NCBI GenBank assembly: GCA_026004195.1
Contig: BPIQ01000003.1
Location: 434,001 to 498,000, forward strand
Reading direction: 5' to 3'
Source: Candidatus Binatia bacterium
Lineage (GTDB): Bacteria; Desulfobacterota; Binatia; HRBIN30; BPIQ01
DNA: 64,000 nt
Under the pieces are notes generated by a model. That model saw nothing but the letters and a program-made list of their open reading frames with translations, was not told the origin of the DNA and did no database searches. The translations under genes and the position numbers were made by a program. Shown here piece after piece: positions 17,483 through 27,702 of the stretch. Position 1 is the first letter of the stretch; every line of letters starts with the position of its first letter.

Positions 17483-18499
17483 ATGGCGGATCCCGCGCGG
17501 GAACTCGCCCCCGAGGCGCTGGTCGACACGCTCTTTTCCTTCCTGCGCACGGGCGTCGTGAAGGCGGCCGTCGAGCTCGATCTCTTCACGCACGTCGCCC
17601 GCGGTGCTTCGACGCTCGGAGAGATCGCGCGCGCCGCGGGTGCCCCCGAGCGCGGCGTCCGCATTCTGCTCGACGTCCTGGCCTCGCAGGGCTTCGTCAC
17701 GAAGGAAGGCGACCGCTACAGCCTGCCGCCGCTCGTCGAGATGCTTCTTTCCCGGGACTCGGCGCACTACGCGGGCGATTTCTCCCGCATCACGGCAAAC
17801 CCGCTCATCTGGCAGGGCGTCGGGAACCTGGCGGAGATCGTGCGGCAGGGAAGGCCGCCGGATTCCACGGTGGACGTCGAAGAGCACCCCTTCTGGCGGG
17901 AGTTCGCGGAAGCCTCCGAGCGCGCCTCGGAGCTTCCGGCCTCGGGCGTGGCGGGACTCGTCGCGGCCGAGGGGCTCGCGCCCCGGTCGATCCTGGACGT
18001 GGCCTGCGGATCGGGCGTCTACGGTTTCTCGCTCCTCGAGAAATTTCCCGAGGCGCGCCTCACCTCGCTCGACTGGCCGGGCGTGCTCGAGCGCGCAAAG
18101 GCCGTGGCCGAAAGGCGCGGGCTTTCGGAGCGCGTCGAGTGGCTGCCGGGGAGCGCCTTCGAGGTCGAGATTCCCGGAGGGCGCTACGACCTCGTCGTGG
18201 CAAGCCACTTCTACCATCACTTCTCCTTCGAGCGGAACGTGGAGCTCTCGCGCCGGCTCCGCGACGCTCTCGCGCCCGGGGGCACCCTTCTCGTCCACGA
18301 CTGGGTCGCCGACGACGCGAGAGTGGACCGTGCCCCCGCGATCCTTTTCTCCGTCGTGATGCTCGCTTCCACCTCCGAGGGCGACGTCTTCACCGAGGGC
18401 GAGTACCGCCGCATGCTCGAGGCGGCGGGCTTTTCGAGCGTCGTCTTCCGCGAGGTGCCGATCACCCGCACGCACGTGATCTTCGCCCGCAAGGACTGA
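17483..18499 (+). CDS. SAM-dependent methyltransferase with O-methyltransferase-like dimerisation domain
   Basis: 338 residues from ATG 17483. An N-terminal winged-helix dimerisation domain (about 10-90: GVVKAAVELDLFTHVARGA, then GEIARAAGAPERGVRILLDV) precedes a Rossmann methyltransferase. Motif I is ILDVACGSGVYGFSLLEKFP (about 175-194), the acidic motif II lies at LTSLDWPGVL, and the post-motif is YDLVVASHFYHHF. The layout matches hydroxyneurosporene/caffeate-type O- or C-methyltransferases acting on small molecules. Substrate unknown. It is monocistronic; hairpin cluster C begins immediately after its stop, and the first hairpin (18501-18520) could also act in 3'-end formation. Confidence 0.8.
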   Translation: MADPARELAPEALVDTLFSFLRTGVVKAAVELDLFTHVARGASTLGEIARAAGAPERGVRILLDVLASQGFVTKEGDRYSLPPLVEMLLSRDSAHYAGDFSRITANPLIWQGVGNLAEIVRQGRPPDSTVDVEEHPFWREFAEASERASELPASGVAGLVAAEGLAPRSILDVACGSGVYGFSLLEKFPEARLTSLDWPGVLERAKAVAERRGLSERVEWLPGSAFEVEIPGGRYDLVVASHFYHHFSFERNVELSRRLRDALAPGGTLLVHDWVADDARVDRAPAILFSVVMLASTSEGDVFTEGEYRRMLEAAGFSSVVFREVPITRTHVIFARKD

Positions 18500-18500
18500 C

Positions 18501-19472
18501 GGACGCGACGGAGCGCGTCCCTCCGGCACGGGTCCGTGTTCGCATTTTCCCCGTTCCCCTCACCCCTCCGGGACGCGACGGAGCGCGTCCCTCCGCGTGG
18601 TCGCGTTCGCGCCTGGCAACGTTCGTCGCCGACGCGACGGAAAACGCCCGTACGCGGCCTCCGTTTCGCGTGGGGGAATCGGAGGGCCACGCTCTGTCGT
18701 GGCCGTGGTCATCGACGCCGCAACCGCCGATCCCTGGATGCGAACCGTCGCGTCGATTCCCCCGCCCTCCGGGACGCGACGGAGCGCGTCCCTCCGGGTG
18801 GCCGCGTTCGCGCCTGGCAACGTTCGTCGCCGACGCGACGGAAAACGCCCGTACGCGGCCTCCGTTTCGCGTGGGGGAATCGGAGGGCCACGCTCTGTCG
18901 TGGCCGTGGTCATCGACGCCGCAACCGCCGATCCCTGGATGCGAACCGTCGCGTCGATTCCCCCGCCCCCCGGGACGCGACGGAGCGCGTCCCTCCGGCC
19001 GGGTTCGCCGATGCCGCGGACGTCGATCTTCGGGCGCAACCGGCGAACCCAATACGGCCGCCTCGTTTGCCCCTCCGCCCTCGGGACGCGACGGAGCGCG
19101 TCCCTCCGCGTGGCCGCGCGTCATTGCAAACGCGACGGTACCGCCGCCTCCCGGGCGCGATCGGAGGGCCACGCTCTGTCGTGGCCGTGGTCATCGACGC
19201 CGCAACCGCCGATCCCTGGATGCGAACCGTCGCGTCGATTCCCCCGCCCCCCGGGACGCGACGGAGCGCGTCCCTCCGCGTGGGACGCGTTCGCGCCTGG
19301 CAACGTTCGTCGCCGACGCGACGGAAAACGCCCGTACGCGGCCTCCGTTTCGCGTGGGGGAATCGGAGGGCCACGCTCTGTCGTGGCCGTGGTCATCGAC
19401 GCCGCAACCGCCGATCCCTGGATGCCGTCGCGTCGATTCCCCCGCCCGCCCCGGACGCGACGGAGCGCGTCC
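18501..19472. repeat. Hairpin repeat cluster C with large tandem units
   Basis: GGACGCG-arm hairpins at 18501-18520, 18571-18590, 18772-18791, 18973-18992, 19084-19103, 19254-19273 and 19453-19472 alternate with GGCCACG-arm hairpins at 18685-18704, 18886-18905, 19167-19186 and 19369-19388. A unit of roughly 200 bp starting at TTCGCGCCTGGCAACGTTCG occurs near 18608, 18809 and 19290 almost unchanged, with a partial copy around 19160-19250. No protein-coding gene is accepted here although long chance frames cross it on both strands. Confidence 0.9.
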
Positions 19473-19503
19473 CTCCGGTCGCGCGCGGGCGGGTCCGGCC
19501 CCG

Positions 19504-20532
19504 TCACCCCGAAAGCCGCTCGATCACGGCGTCGGCGAACTCCTCGGTGCCGAGCGTCCCGCCGAGGTCGGGGGTTTTCTTCCCCTCGCGGAGCGCCCGG
19601 TCGTAGGCGGCCTTGATGCGGCGGGCCGTCTCGGCGCACTCCGCATCGCTTCGCGATTCGGCCAGGTGGTTCAGCATCATGACGGCCGACATCAGCAGCG
19701 CGAGCGGGTTGGCGATCCCCTTCCCGGCGATGTTGGGCGCCGAGCCGTGGACGGCCTCGAAGACGGCGTGGCTCTCGCCCAGGTTCGCGCCCGGAACGAC
19801 GCCGAGCCCGCCCACGAGCCCGGCGCAGAGGTCGCTCACGACGTCGCCGTAGAGGTTCTCGAGGAGCAGCACGTCGAACTGCCCCGGGTCCTGCACGAGC
19901 CTCATGCAGCCCGCGTCGATGATGACTTCCTCGTACGCGACCTGCGGGTACTCGCGCTCGTGGATCTCGCGGGCGCAGCGCAGAAAGAGGCCGTCGGTGA
20001 GCTTCATGATGTTGGCCTTGTGGAAGACCGTGACCTTGCGGCGCCCGCGCTGCACGGCGTAGCGGAACGCCCAGCGCGCGATGCGGAGACACGCGGGCCG
20101 CGTCGCCACTTTGAGCGAGATGACGACGTCCTCGGTCACCTGGTTTTCCGCGCCGCTGTAGAGGCCCTCCGTGTTCTCGCGGACGATGACCAGGTCGACG
20201 TTGCCGAAGCGTGTGGGGACCCCTTCGAGCGTGCGCACGGGGCGAACGGCGGCGTAGAGGTTGAGGCGCTTCCGGAGCTGCACGTTGACCGAGGTGAAGC
20301 CCTCGCCCACGGGAGTGGTGCAGGGTCCCTTGAGCGCCACGCCGTGCCGCTCGATGGCCTCGAGAGTCTCCGCCGGAAGGACGTCGAGCCCCGCCTCGAG
20401 CGCCGAAAGCCCGGCCTTCCTTTCCACCCAGTCGATGGGCGCCCGGGCGGCCGCGAGCACGCGCACGACGGCGGCCGTCACCTCGGGGCCGATGCCGTCG
20501 CCGGGGATCAGGACGGCCGTGTGGCGGGCCAT
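19504..20532 (-). CDS. NAD-dependent isocitrate/isopropylmalate-type dehydrogenase
   Basis: 342 residues from ATG 20532. It starts TAVLIPGDGIGPEVTAA. Substrate-binding features follow: GEGFTSVNVQLRKRLNLYAA, VRENTEGLYSG, the conserved Tyr/Lys region, and NLYGDVVSDLCAGLVGG (metal-binding aspartates). The cofactor loop is HGSAPNIAGKGIANP. The S-x-N-x-x-x-R-K pattern and ENTEGLYSG favour NAD-isocitrate dehydrogenase (mitochondrial IDH3-like) over LeuB. It would oxidise isocitrate to 2-oxoglutarate in the TCA cycle. It is followed after 50 bases of non-coding DNA by hairpin cluster C, and lies 28 bp downstream of the YbhB-type gene in the same direction. Confidence 0.88.
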   Translation of the reverse strand: MARHTAVLIPGDGIGPEVTAAVVRVLAAARAPIDWVERKAGLSALEAGLDVLPAETLEAIERHGVALKGPCTTPVGEGFTSVNVQLRKRLNLYAAVRPVRTLEGVPTRFGNVDLVIVRENTEGLYSGAENQVTEDVVISLKVATRPACLRIARWAFRYAVQRGRRKVTVFHKANIMKLTDGLFLRCAREIHEREYPQVAYEEVIIDAGCMRLVQDPGQFDVLLLENLYGDVVSDLCAGLVGGLGVVPGANLGESHAVFEAVHGSAPNIAGKGIANPLALLMSAVMMLNHLAESRSDAECAETARRIKAAYDRALREGKKTPDLGGTLGTEEFADAVIERLSG

Positions 20533-20560
20533 GGCCCCGAGTCCGCCCCGCTCCGCGCCT

Positions 20561-21187
20561 TCACCGGACGGCGGGGTTGAGCGAGTAGGTCCCCACGATC
20601 TCGGCCTTCTCGAGCACGTGGCCTTCGATGGCGCGGAGCACGTCGGGCGCCCGGAACTTCCCTTCCACGGGGCAGCGCTCGAGGTCGGTCGCGTAGAGCG
20701 TGAAGTGGTAGTGGTGGAGGAGCTCGTCGTTCCACGGCGGGCAGGGGCCGTCGTAGCCGAAGTACTCGCCCTCCATGTCCTTGTCGCCCGAAAACCACTG
20801 CGTGTAGTCGTTGAGGCCCTGCCGCGTCCCGCGCGGCGCCTCGGGCCCCTTCTTTCCGCGGGGGGTGACGCCGCTCGAGAACTCTCCCTCGGCGATCGAA
20901 GCCGGCGTGGGCGGAATGTCGACCAGCACCCAGTGGTAGAAATCCACCCGCGGGAGGCTCGCGGGAATCGTCCGTCCCTCCTTGTTCACGTCGTCGGGCC
21001 GGCTCGGCACGTCGGAGTCGTGGCAGATGAGCACGAGGGACTTCGTCCCGGCCGGCAGGTCCGACCAGGCGATGTGGGGGTTTCGGTTCTCGCTGAGCGC
21101 GATGTGCGTTTTCGGGTCGGGCTTTCCGAAGGCGCAGCGCTCGGGGATACGCTCCCCGTTCCGGAAGGAATTGCTCCAGATCTGCAT
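20561..21187 (-). CDS. YbhB/YbcL (PEBP/Raf-kinase-inhibitor-like) protein
   Basis: 208 residues from ATG 21187. PEBP-fold markers include NPHIAWSDLPAGTKSLVLIC, the ligand-pocket segment HDSDVP, DFYHWVLVDIPP and YFGYDGPCPPWNDELLHHYH followed by FTLYATDLERCP. The bacterial members bind phosphate or anionic ligands; their cellular role is poorly known. No signal peptide is seen, so it is cytoplasmic. The internal loop between the two pocket halves is longer than in E. coli YbhB, which explains the extra 40 or so residues. It is probably co-transcribed with the dehydrogenase gene 28 bp downstream. Confidence 0.85.
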   Translation of the reverse strand: MQIWSNSFRNGERIPERCAFGKPDPKTHIALSENRNPHIAWSDLPAGTKSLVLICHDSDVPSRPDDVNKEGRTIPASLPRVDFYHWVLVDIPPTPASIAEGEFSSGVTPRGKKGPEAPRGTRQGLNDYTQWFSGDKDMEGEYFGYDGPCPPWNDELLHHYHFTLYATDLERCPVEGKFRAPDVLRAIEGHVLEKAEIVGTYSLNPAVR

Positions 21188-21544
21188 CGGCCTACCTCCT
21201 CCGTCGTTCTCCCAGTCCGGGCGCGTTCTGGCCGTGCCGCGCCCGGCGGCACCCCTGCAACATGGGGAGGGTTCGGGGGTGTGTCAACGGGCGGGGGCGG
21301 GGGCCGAGCGGGGAAGAAGATGGTGCCTCCGGGTCATTACAACCGGGCCCTTTTCGATTTTTTTTGGCTTTACATGTTACCGGAACACAGTCGCCGCGTT
21401 CCGAAGAAGTGTCGCAAAAACAGGCGTTTACGCACCGACTTGTCGGCGTTCGGTGCTTGGCATCGATTCTCTAGGACTAGTCTCGGAGTCGTTGACTCCT
21501 CGGTTCCGACCTTGCTAGGCGAGCCTCCCAGGGAGGGAGCTGAA
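21188..21544. other. Divergent intergenic region upstream of padR
   Basis: 357 bases between the divergently transcribed YbhB gene and the PadR gene. AT-richer than its surroundings around 21340-21400, including a T8 tract and TTTACATGTTACC, which could hold the padR promoter or an operator (PadR sites often contain ATGT/ACAT), but no clear inverted repeat can be defended. A GGGAGGGAGC ribosome site lies just upstream of the padR ATG. Confidence 0.4.
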
Positions 21545-22186
21545 ATGTTCCGCTACACGCTTTTGGGTCTTTTGCGTGCTTTGGGGCCGCAACACGGCTA
21601 CGCTCTGATTCGCGAGTACGCGAAGCGATCGGGCCTGGAACCGAGCTCGGGGAACTTCTACCGGGAGCTCCAGCGGCTTTCCGCCGAAAAGCTCGTTCGC
21701 CCTCTCGGTCGCCGCTCGGACGGCGATCCCAGACGTCTTCCCTACGAGATCACGCCCGAGGGGGAGGCAGAGCTGGAGCACTGGCTCGCGCACTACCCGA
21801 ACTTTTCGAGTGTCTACGACGACGACATGACGATCCGGGTCCTCCTGATGCCCGAGTTATCCCGTGAGGTCGTCGACCGCATCATCGAACGCTGGCACGA
21901 CGAGCTCTGGGTGAACGGGAAACTGATCGAGCGCGACTACGAAAATTCGCTCCTCGCGAGAAAGAACACGGCCACCGAAGGTTTCGACCCCTTGCCTCTT
22001 CTCTCCTCGCGCCGCCGGAAACACATCGCGGCGGACATGGAGTTCGTCGAGGAGCTGAAGGCCGCCTACCGAGAATGGGTCGAAAAACGCGGTGCTCGTC
22101 CTTCGCCGGAGGCGAAGGTGCGAGAGCAAGAAGCACCGTTGAGAAAACCATCGCTCTCGCCGAAGACCCGGCGTTCCAAGAAATAA
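21545..22186 (+). CDS. PadR-family transcriptional regulator
   Basis: 213 residues from ATG 21545, preceded by GGGAGGGAGC. The N-terminal winged helix reads YTLLGLLRALGPQHGYALIR, then SSGNFYRELQRLSAEKLVRP and the beta wing PYEITPEGEAELEHWL, the standard PadR layout. The C-terminal half (about 100-190) is a helical dimerisation arm. PadR proteins are repressors that often bind a drug or phenolic ligand and control an adjacent exporter. Here the ABC exporter genes start 43 bp downstream on the same strand, so it is likely the local regulator of that operon. Confidence 0.88.
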   Translation: MFRYTLLGLLRALGPQHGYALIREYAKRSGLEPSSGNFYRELQRLSAEKLVRPLGRRSDGDPRRLPYEITPEGEAELEHWLAHYPNFSSVYDDDMTIRVLLMPELSREVVDRIIERWHDELWVNGKLIERDYENSLLARKNTATEGFDPLPLLSSRRRKHIAADMEFVEELKAAYREWVEKRGARPSPEAKVREQEAPLRKPSLSPKTRRSKK

Positions 22187-22228
22187 TTCGTCGGGAGTCC
22201 TGCCGCGCTGCCCGATTCGAGTCGAGCC

Positions 22229-24809
22229 ATGAGCCGACTCCTCGCCGCGCTGTCGTTCCGGATGGCGTACCGCCACTTCCGCGCGGATTTCGGGCGTTTG
22301 GCATTGAGCGTGGTGGCGGTGGGTCTGGGGGTTGGGTTGGTGGTGGGGTTTTTGGTGATGAACGGGGCGGTGATGGGGTCGTTTTTGGGGGTGGTGGACG
22401 GGATGGTGGGGAGAGCGGAGCTTACGGTGAGGGGGAGCGAAGGGGTGACGTTCGGGGAGGAGGTGGTGGAGGCGGTCAGGGGGGTGGAAGGGGTGGAGGT
22501 GGCGGTGCCGCTGGTGCGGGCGGTGACGTTTTTGGATGACGGGAGCGGGGAGGTGCTGACGGTCCACGGTGTGGACCTGGGTTCGGAGAGCGAGGTGCGG
22601 GTGTACTACCGGGGGGACGGGAAGGGGGTGGTGGAGGACTGGGTGGAGTTTTTGAGTCAGGAGGACTCGGTGGTGCTGGGGGAGGAGTACGCGCGGGAGA
22701 AGGGGATTGCGGTAGGGGATCGGGTGGAGCTGGTGACGCCGCGGGGTGTGGAGGGGTTCGTGGTGCGGGGGCTGGTGGGAGGGGGAGAGGGGCTGGTGCG
22801 AGCGCTACGGGGGCGGCTTGTGGTGATGGATCTCTGGGCGGCGGAGAGGGCGTTTACGAGCGAGGGACAGATCAACCAGATCGACGTGGTGGTGAGGGAC
22901 GGGGAGAGCGTGGAGGCGGTCAAGGGGAGGATCGAGGGTGTGGTGCCGGAGGGGCTTCGGGTGGAGGAGCCCGTGGTACGCAAGGAGGTGATCCGGCGGA
23001 CGGTGGGCGGGTTTCAGGCGATGCTGGTGGGGTTCAGTTTTCTGGCGGTGGTGGCGGGTTTTGTGGTGTCGCTGAGTCGGCTCGGGGCGGTGTTCGAGGG
23101 GAGGATGTGGGAGGTGGGACTTCTGAGGGCCGTGGGGGTGAGGAGGCGGATGGTGGTGGTGGAGCTGATGAAGGAAGGGGTTTTGGTGGGAGTTCTGGGG
23201 ACGGTGCTCGGGTGGGTGGTGGGAGCGGGAGTGGCGAGTGTGGGGCTTCCGTATCTGGCGCGGACGACGGCGATAGCGTTTCGGCTTCCGGTGCCGGAGG
23301 CGGAGGTGAGCTTCGGTGTGTGGTCGTTCGTGGTGGGAGGGCTGGTGGGTGTGGTGGCGGCGGTGGCGGCTGCGTGGGCGGCTGCGCGGAGGGTAGCGGG
23401 GGCGAACGTGGTGGGAGTGCTCAGGACGAGGGGGCGGGAGTGGGTGGAGTGGGAAGGCGAAGGGAGGAGACTGGCACTCGGGTGGAGCGGAGCGATTGCG
23501 CTCGGGGTGGTGGGGCTTCTGGTACTGGAGAGGGTGACGGGGCAGGCTTGGATAGGGCACGGGACGACGGCGCTGGTGGCGGTGTGGGCGGGGGTGAGTG
23601 CGGGGCCGCTGGTGAGGGTGCTGGGCGGGTGGGTGGTGAAGGTGTGGGAGCGGGCTTTCGGTGTGGTGGGATGGGTAGCTGCGGGGGGATTGGTGTGGAG
23701 GCCGCGCCGCTCGGCGCTCACGGTGGGGACGCTGGGGATCGGGCTCGGGTTCGTGCTGCTTTTGGGGATGCTCGGCTGGAGCTTCGAGCGAACGCTGGTC
23801 GAGCAGCTCGCGGGACGCTACCGGGCCGACTCTGATCGTGTCCTCGGCGGTCAACGTCGGGGGATACCGCGAAGCCCCGCTCGACGAGAAGATCCTCGAG
23901 GACCTCCGCGCCGTACCGGGGGTCGCCGTAGTGGCGGGTAACCAGGCGAGAGACGTTGCGTCGGAGAAATCGGCGGTAACTCTCAGTGCGTACGACACGG
24001 CTTACCTGGAGGACCCCCGCATTGCATTCGTGCAGGTGAGTCACAATGGCTCTCCTGCTTCCACTCTAGGCGGGACTCGTGTTTTGGCTTCACGAGCCCT
24101 GACTTACGACTGGAACATTGCCCCCGGCGATACCGTGGTTCTCGAGACGGCGCGCGCAAACCTCCCCTTCTCGGTCGTCGGTATTGCGGAAAACGAGCCC
24201 GAACCGGCACTCGTCATCCACCGCGACACGTACCGGGAGCTCTGGAACGATCCGACGATCTGGTTTGCGCACGTGGCGCTCGAGCCCGGCACCGATCTCG
24301 AAGAAGCCCGCCGGGAGATCCTGCGGCGGCTGGGAAGAAAGTACCGCCTGCGGGTGCGCACGCGCGGGGAGCTCGTCGAGTACTTCGCCGGACAGGCACG
24401 GCAGGCCTTCAGTCTCCAGTACGTGCTCGAGGTGATGGTTCTGGTGCTGGTGCTGGTGGGGATCGGGGACACGCTGGCGAGCGGTGTGGTGGAGAGGACA
24501 CGCGAGCTCGGGATGCTGCGGGCGGTGGGGATGAGCCGGAGGCAGCTTTTCGGGATGGTGACGCTCGAGGGGCTGGCGATCGGCTCTCTGGGGGTGGTGC
24601 TGGCGGTGGTGGCCGGCGTGGGTCTCGGGGTTTTCTGGGTGGAGGAGCAGTTTCCGCGGGTGATGGGCTGGAAGCTCGATCTGCACGTGCCGTGGCGGGT
24701 GGTGGGAGGGATTGCGGTGGTGACGATGGCGCTCTGCCTTCTGGGCTCGCTTCTTCCGGCGCTGCGCGCCGCCCGGCTTTCCGTCCCCGAGGCGCTCAGA
24801 AACGAATGA
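22229..24809 (+). CDS. MacB/LolC-like ABC exporter permease, copy 1, one frameshift
   Basis: Two FtsX-like halves. The first (22229 to about 23820) has an N-terminal transmembrane helix, a periplasmic part, three TM helices (MLVGFSFLAVVAGFVVSLSR; EVGLLRAVGVRRRMVVVELM), then a second set ending LLLGMLGWSFERTLVEQLAG. At about 23830 one extra T in CCGACTCTGATC shifts the frame. The correct product continues with SSAVNVGGYREAPLDEKILE through a second periplasmic domain and a final FtsX block with ELGMLRAVGMSRRQLFGMVT, TGA at 24809. The locus is 2581 nt (net +1), about 860 residues. The 10-TM double-permease layout is typical of lipid or peptide exporters acting with a MacB/LolD-like ATPase, which follows at once. 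TM-coding parts use G-ending codons far more than the neighbours. Confidence 0.75.
22277..23817 (+). repeat. Long direct repeat, copy 1 (permease first half)
   Basis: This 1541-bp stretch recurs at 25671-27211 with the same length and, by eye, only two base differences (GAAGGCGAAGGG versus GAAGGCGAAAGG, and CTGGTACTG versus CTGGTGCTG). The identity begins inside codon 17 of the permease and ends abruptly at CGGGACG. Confidence 0.9.
24281..24804 (+). repeat. Direct repeat of permease C-terminal part, copy 1
   Basis: About 524 bp recurring at 27703-28226 with very few changes (for example GTCGAG versus GTGGAG, CAGGCC versus CAAGCC). Between this and the first long repeat the two permease genes are unlike at the base level. 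Confidence 0.85.
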
Positions 24810-24832
24810 CGATGTTTCCGGAGTGAGAAGCC

Positions 24833-25591
24833 ATGAGCGCACGAACCCAACATCGAAGGAACGGAAACGGTCTCGCCGTCCGGGTCGAGGAGGTGATGAA
24901 GCGCTACCGGGCCGGCCGACATGTCGTCTATGCGCTCTACGACCTGAGCCTCGAGGTCGGCGTCGGGGAGTTTCTCTCGATCATGGGGCCGAGCGGATGC
25001 GGGAAGACGACGCTGCTTCACCTGATGGGTGGTCTCGATACACCCGACCGGGGTCGGGTGTTTCTCGGGGGAAGAGACCTGGCCACGATGACGGACGACG
25101 AGCGAAGCGAGTTGAGGCTCCGGCAAATCGGCTTCGTCTTCCAGAGCTACAACCTGGTTCCGAGCTTCACCGTGGAAGAGAACGTGCTTCTTCCCCTCCG
25201 GTTCGCCGGCACTAAGTGGTCCGAGGCTCGGGACCGCGCGCACGCGATGCTCTGGCAGGTGGGAATTTCCCCGGACGCCTATCGCCGAAGGCCCGGAGAG
25301 CTCTCTGGAGGCGAGCAGCAACGGGTTGCAATTGCCCGCGCGCTCGTGACCGAACCACGTCTGCTTCTTGCCGACGAGCCGACGGGAAACCTGGACTCCC
25401 GTACCGGGCAGACGATTCTCGAGCTTTTGCGGACGCTGAACGCCAAGCGCGGCGTTACCGTCGTCATGGTCACGCACAACGCCTACGCCGCGACCTACGG
25501 GCACCGGACGATCGAGCTCAAAGACGGCCAGATCGTCCACGAGGCGGAAACTCCACCCCAAAAGGACCCCCCCGCGGCGGGAGAATCCTGA
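24833..25591 (+). CDS. ABC exporter ATP-binding protein (MacB/LolD type)
   Basis: 252 residues from ATG 24833. Complete nucleotide-binding domain: A-loop [15 protein letters not shown], Walker [12 protein letters not shown] (about 53-63), Q-loop [12 protein letters not shown], signature [15 protein letters not shown], Walker [17 protein letters not shown] and the H-loop VTHN. The Q-loop SYNL and PTGNLD are typical of the MacB/LolD/FtsE-like group that pairs with FtsX-type permeases. It lies 23 bp after permease copy 1 and 31 bp before copy 2, so it would energise one or both. A non-conserved 15-residue tail extends past the domain. Confidence 0.93.
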   Translation: MSARTQHRRNGNGLAVRVEEVMKRYRAGRHVVYALYDLSLEVGVGEFLSIMGPSGCGKTTLLHLMGGLDTPDRGRVFLGGRDLATMTDDERSELRLRQIGFVFQSYNLVPSFTVEENVLLPLRFAGTKWSEARDRAHAMLWQVGISPDAYRRRPGELSGGEQQRVAIARALVTEPRLLLADEPTGNLDSRTGQTILELLRTLNAKRGVTVVMVTHNAYAATYGHRTIELKDGQIVHEAETPPQKDPPAAGES

Positions 25592-25670
25592 CCGCAGCGC
25601 GGGAAGGCCGCGGCCGGAATCCGTGACGAGCCTCGGACTTTTTCTCTCGCTTCGCTTGCCGACGGCTCGT

Positions 25671-27211
25671 TTCCGCGCGGATTTCGGGCGTTTGGCATTG
25701 AGCGTGGTGGCGGTGGGTCTGGGGGTTGGGTTGGTGGTGGGGTTTTTGGTGATGAACGGGGCGGTGATGGGGTCGTTTTTGGGGGTGGTGGACGGGATGG
25801 TGGGGAGAGCGGAGCTTACGGTGAGGGGGAGCGAAGGGGTGACGTTCGGGGAGGAGGTGGTGGAGGCGGTCAGGGGGGTGGAAGGGGTGGAGGTGGCGGT
25901 GCCGCTGGTGCGGGCGGTGACGTTTTTGGATGACGGGAGCGGGGAGGTGCTGACGGTCCACGGTGTGGACCTGGGTTCGGAGAGCGAGGTGCGGGTGTAC
26001 TACCGGGGGGACGGGAAGGGGGTGGTGGAGGACTGGGTGGAGTTTTTGAGTCAGGAGGACTCGGTGGTGCTGGGGGAGGAGTACGCGCGGGAGAAGGGGA
26101 TTGCGGTAGGGGATCGGGTGGAGCTGGTGACGCCGCGGGGTGTGGAGGGGTTCGTGGTGCGGGGGCTGGTGGGAGGGGGAGAGGGGCTGGTGCGAGCGCT
26201 ACGGGGGCGGCTTGTGGTGATGGATCTCTGGGCGGCGGAGAGGGCGTTTACGAGCGAGGGACAGATCAACCAGATCGACGTGGTGGTGAGGGACGGGGAG
26301 AGCGTGGAGGCGGTCAAGGGGAGGATCGAGGGTGTGGTGCCGGAGGGGCTTCGGGTGGAGGAGCCCGTGGTACGCAAGGAGGTGATCCGGCGGACGGTGG
26401 GCGGGTTTCAGGCGATGCTGGTGGGGTTCAGTTTTCTGGCGGTGGTGGCGGGTTTTGTGGTGTCGCTGAGTCGGCTCGGGGCGGTGTTCGAGGGGAGGAT
26501 GTGGGAGGTGGGACTTCTGAGGGCCGTGGGGGTGAGGAGGCGGATGGTGGTGGTGGAGCTGATGAAGGAAGGGGTTTTGGTGGGAGTTCTGGGGACGGTG
26601 CTCGGGTGGGTGGTGGGAGCGGGAGTGGCGAGTGTGGGGCTTCCGTATCTGGCGCGGACGACGGCGATAGCGTTTCGGCTTCCGGTGCCGGAGGCGGAGG
26701 TGAGCTTCGGTGTGTGGTCGTTCGTGGTGGGAGGGCTGGTGGGTGTGGTGGCGGCGGTGGCGGCTGCGTGGGCGGCTGCGCGGAGGGTAGCGGGGGCGAA
26801 CGTGGTGGGAGTGCTCAGGACGAGGGGGCGGGAGTGGGTGGAGTGGGAAGGCGAAAGGAGGAGACTGGCACTCGGGTGGAGCGGAGCGATTGCGCTCGGG
26901 GTGGTGGGGCTTCTGGTGCTGGAGAGGGTGACGGGGCAGGCTTGGATAGGGCACGGGACGACGGCGCTGGTGGCGGTGTGGGCGGGGGTGAGTGCGGGGC
27001 CGCTGGTGAGGGTGCTGGGCGGGTGGGTGGTGAAGGTGTGGGAGCGGGCTTTCGGTGTGGTGGGATGGGTAGCTGCGGGGGGATTGGTGTGGAGGCCGCG
27101 CCGCTCGGCGCTCACGGTGGGGACGCTGGGGATCGGGCTCGGGTTCGTGCTGCTTTTGGGGATGCTCGGCTGGAGCTTCGAGCGAACGCTGGTCGAGCAG
27201 CTCGCGGGACG
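25671..27211 (+). repeat. Long direct repeat, copy 2 (permease first half)
   Basis: Partner of 22277-23817: 1541 bp with two differences seen by eye. Such identity over a gene half, with unrelated DNA at both edges, points to recent gene conversion, recent duplication or collapse during assembly. Confidence 0.9.
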
Positions 27212-27702
27212 TCTCACCGCGGCCTTGCTGATCGTGTCCTCGGCGTTCACGACGTCGCGGGTTACCGCGAAGCCCCGCTCGACTGACGAGCTCCTCGAGG
27301 CACCTGCGCGGCCGTTCCGTGGGTGACTCACGTGATCGGTGAGCAGCAAACGGGACGTCGGAGACCGTCGGATGGTAGAGTGCTGACTGGCTTAACTGCG
27401 TTTGACGCCCACTGCTTCTCGGATCACGAGGGCTTTGCGATTGGGACCTGGGCAATGGGCACGCGTGAGTTGGCTTGAGCGGGTAGCCTCTGGTGAGGCG
27501 GCGATAGTCTCCCAGTCGTTTGCAAGCGTTTTTGGTCGTGAGACGCCGGTGCGCCTGAGGGCTGGGGCAGTTTCTTTGGCATTGCCAGTCGTAGGTATTA
27601 CGCGGGGACAACCCGTGAGTGCTCGTCATCCTACCGTCGACACGATATACCGGGAGCTCTGGCACGATCCGCCGTTCTGCTACTTGGCGCACGTAGGCGC
27701 TG

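Noticed and set aside
18501-19472. Long open frames on both strands through cluster C (several hundred codons)
   Set aside because: They arise because the GC-rich repeat lacks stop codons. Translation is Arg/Pro-rich and periodic, with no start signal or domain.
23817-23850. Programmed frameshift in permease copy 1
   Set aside because: There is no slippery heptamer; a single extra T in CCGACTCTGATC relative to the expected reading is a simpler explanation.
22229-24809. His/Pro-rich minus-strand frames opposite the permeases
   Set aside because: They mirror the GTG/GGG-rich coding of the permease on the plus strand (giving CAC/CCC codons) and have no other support.
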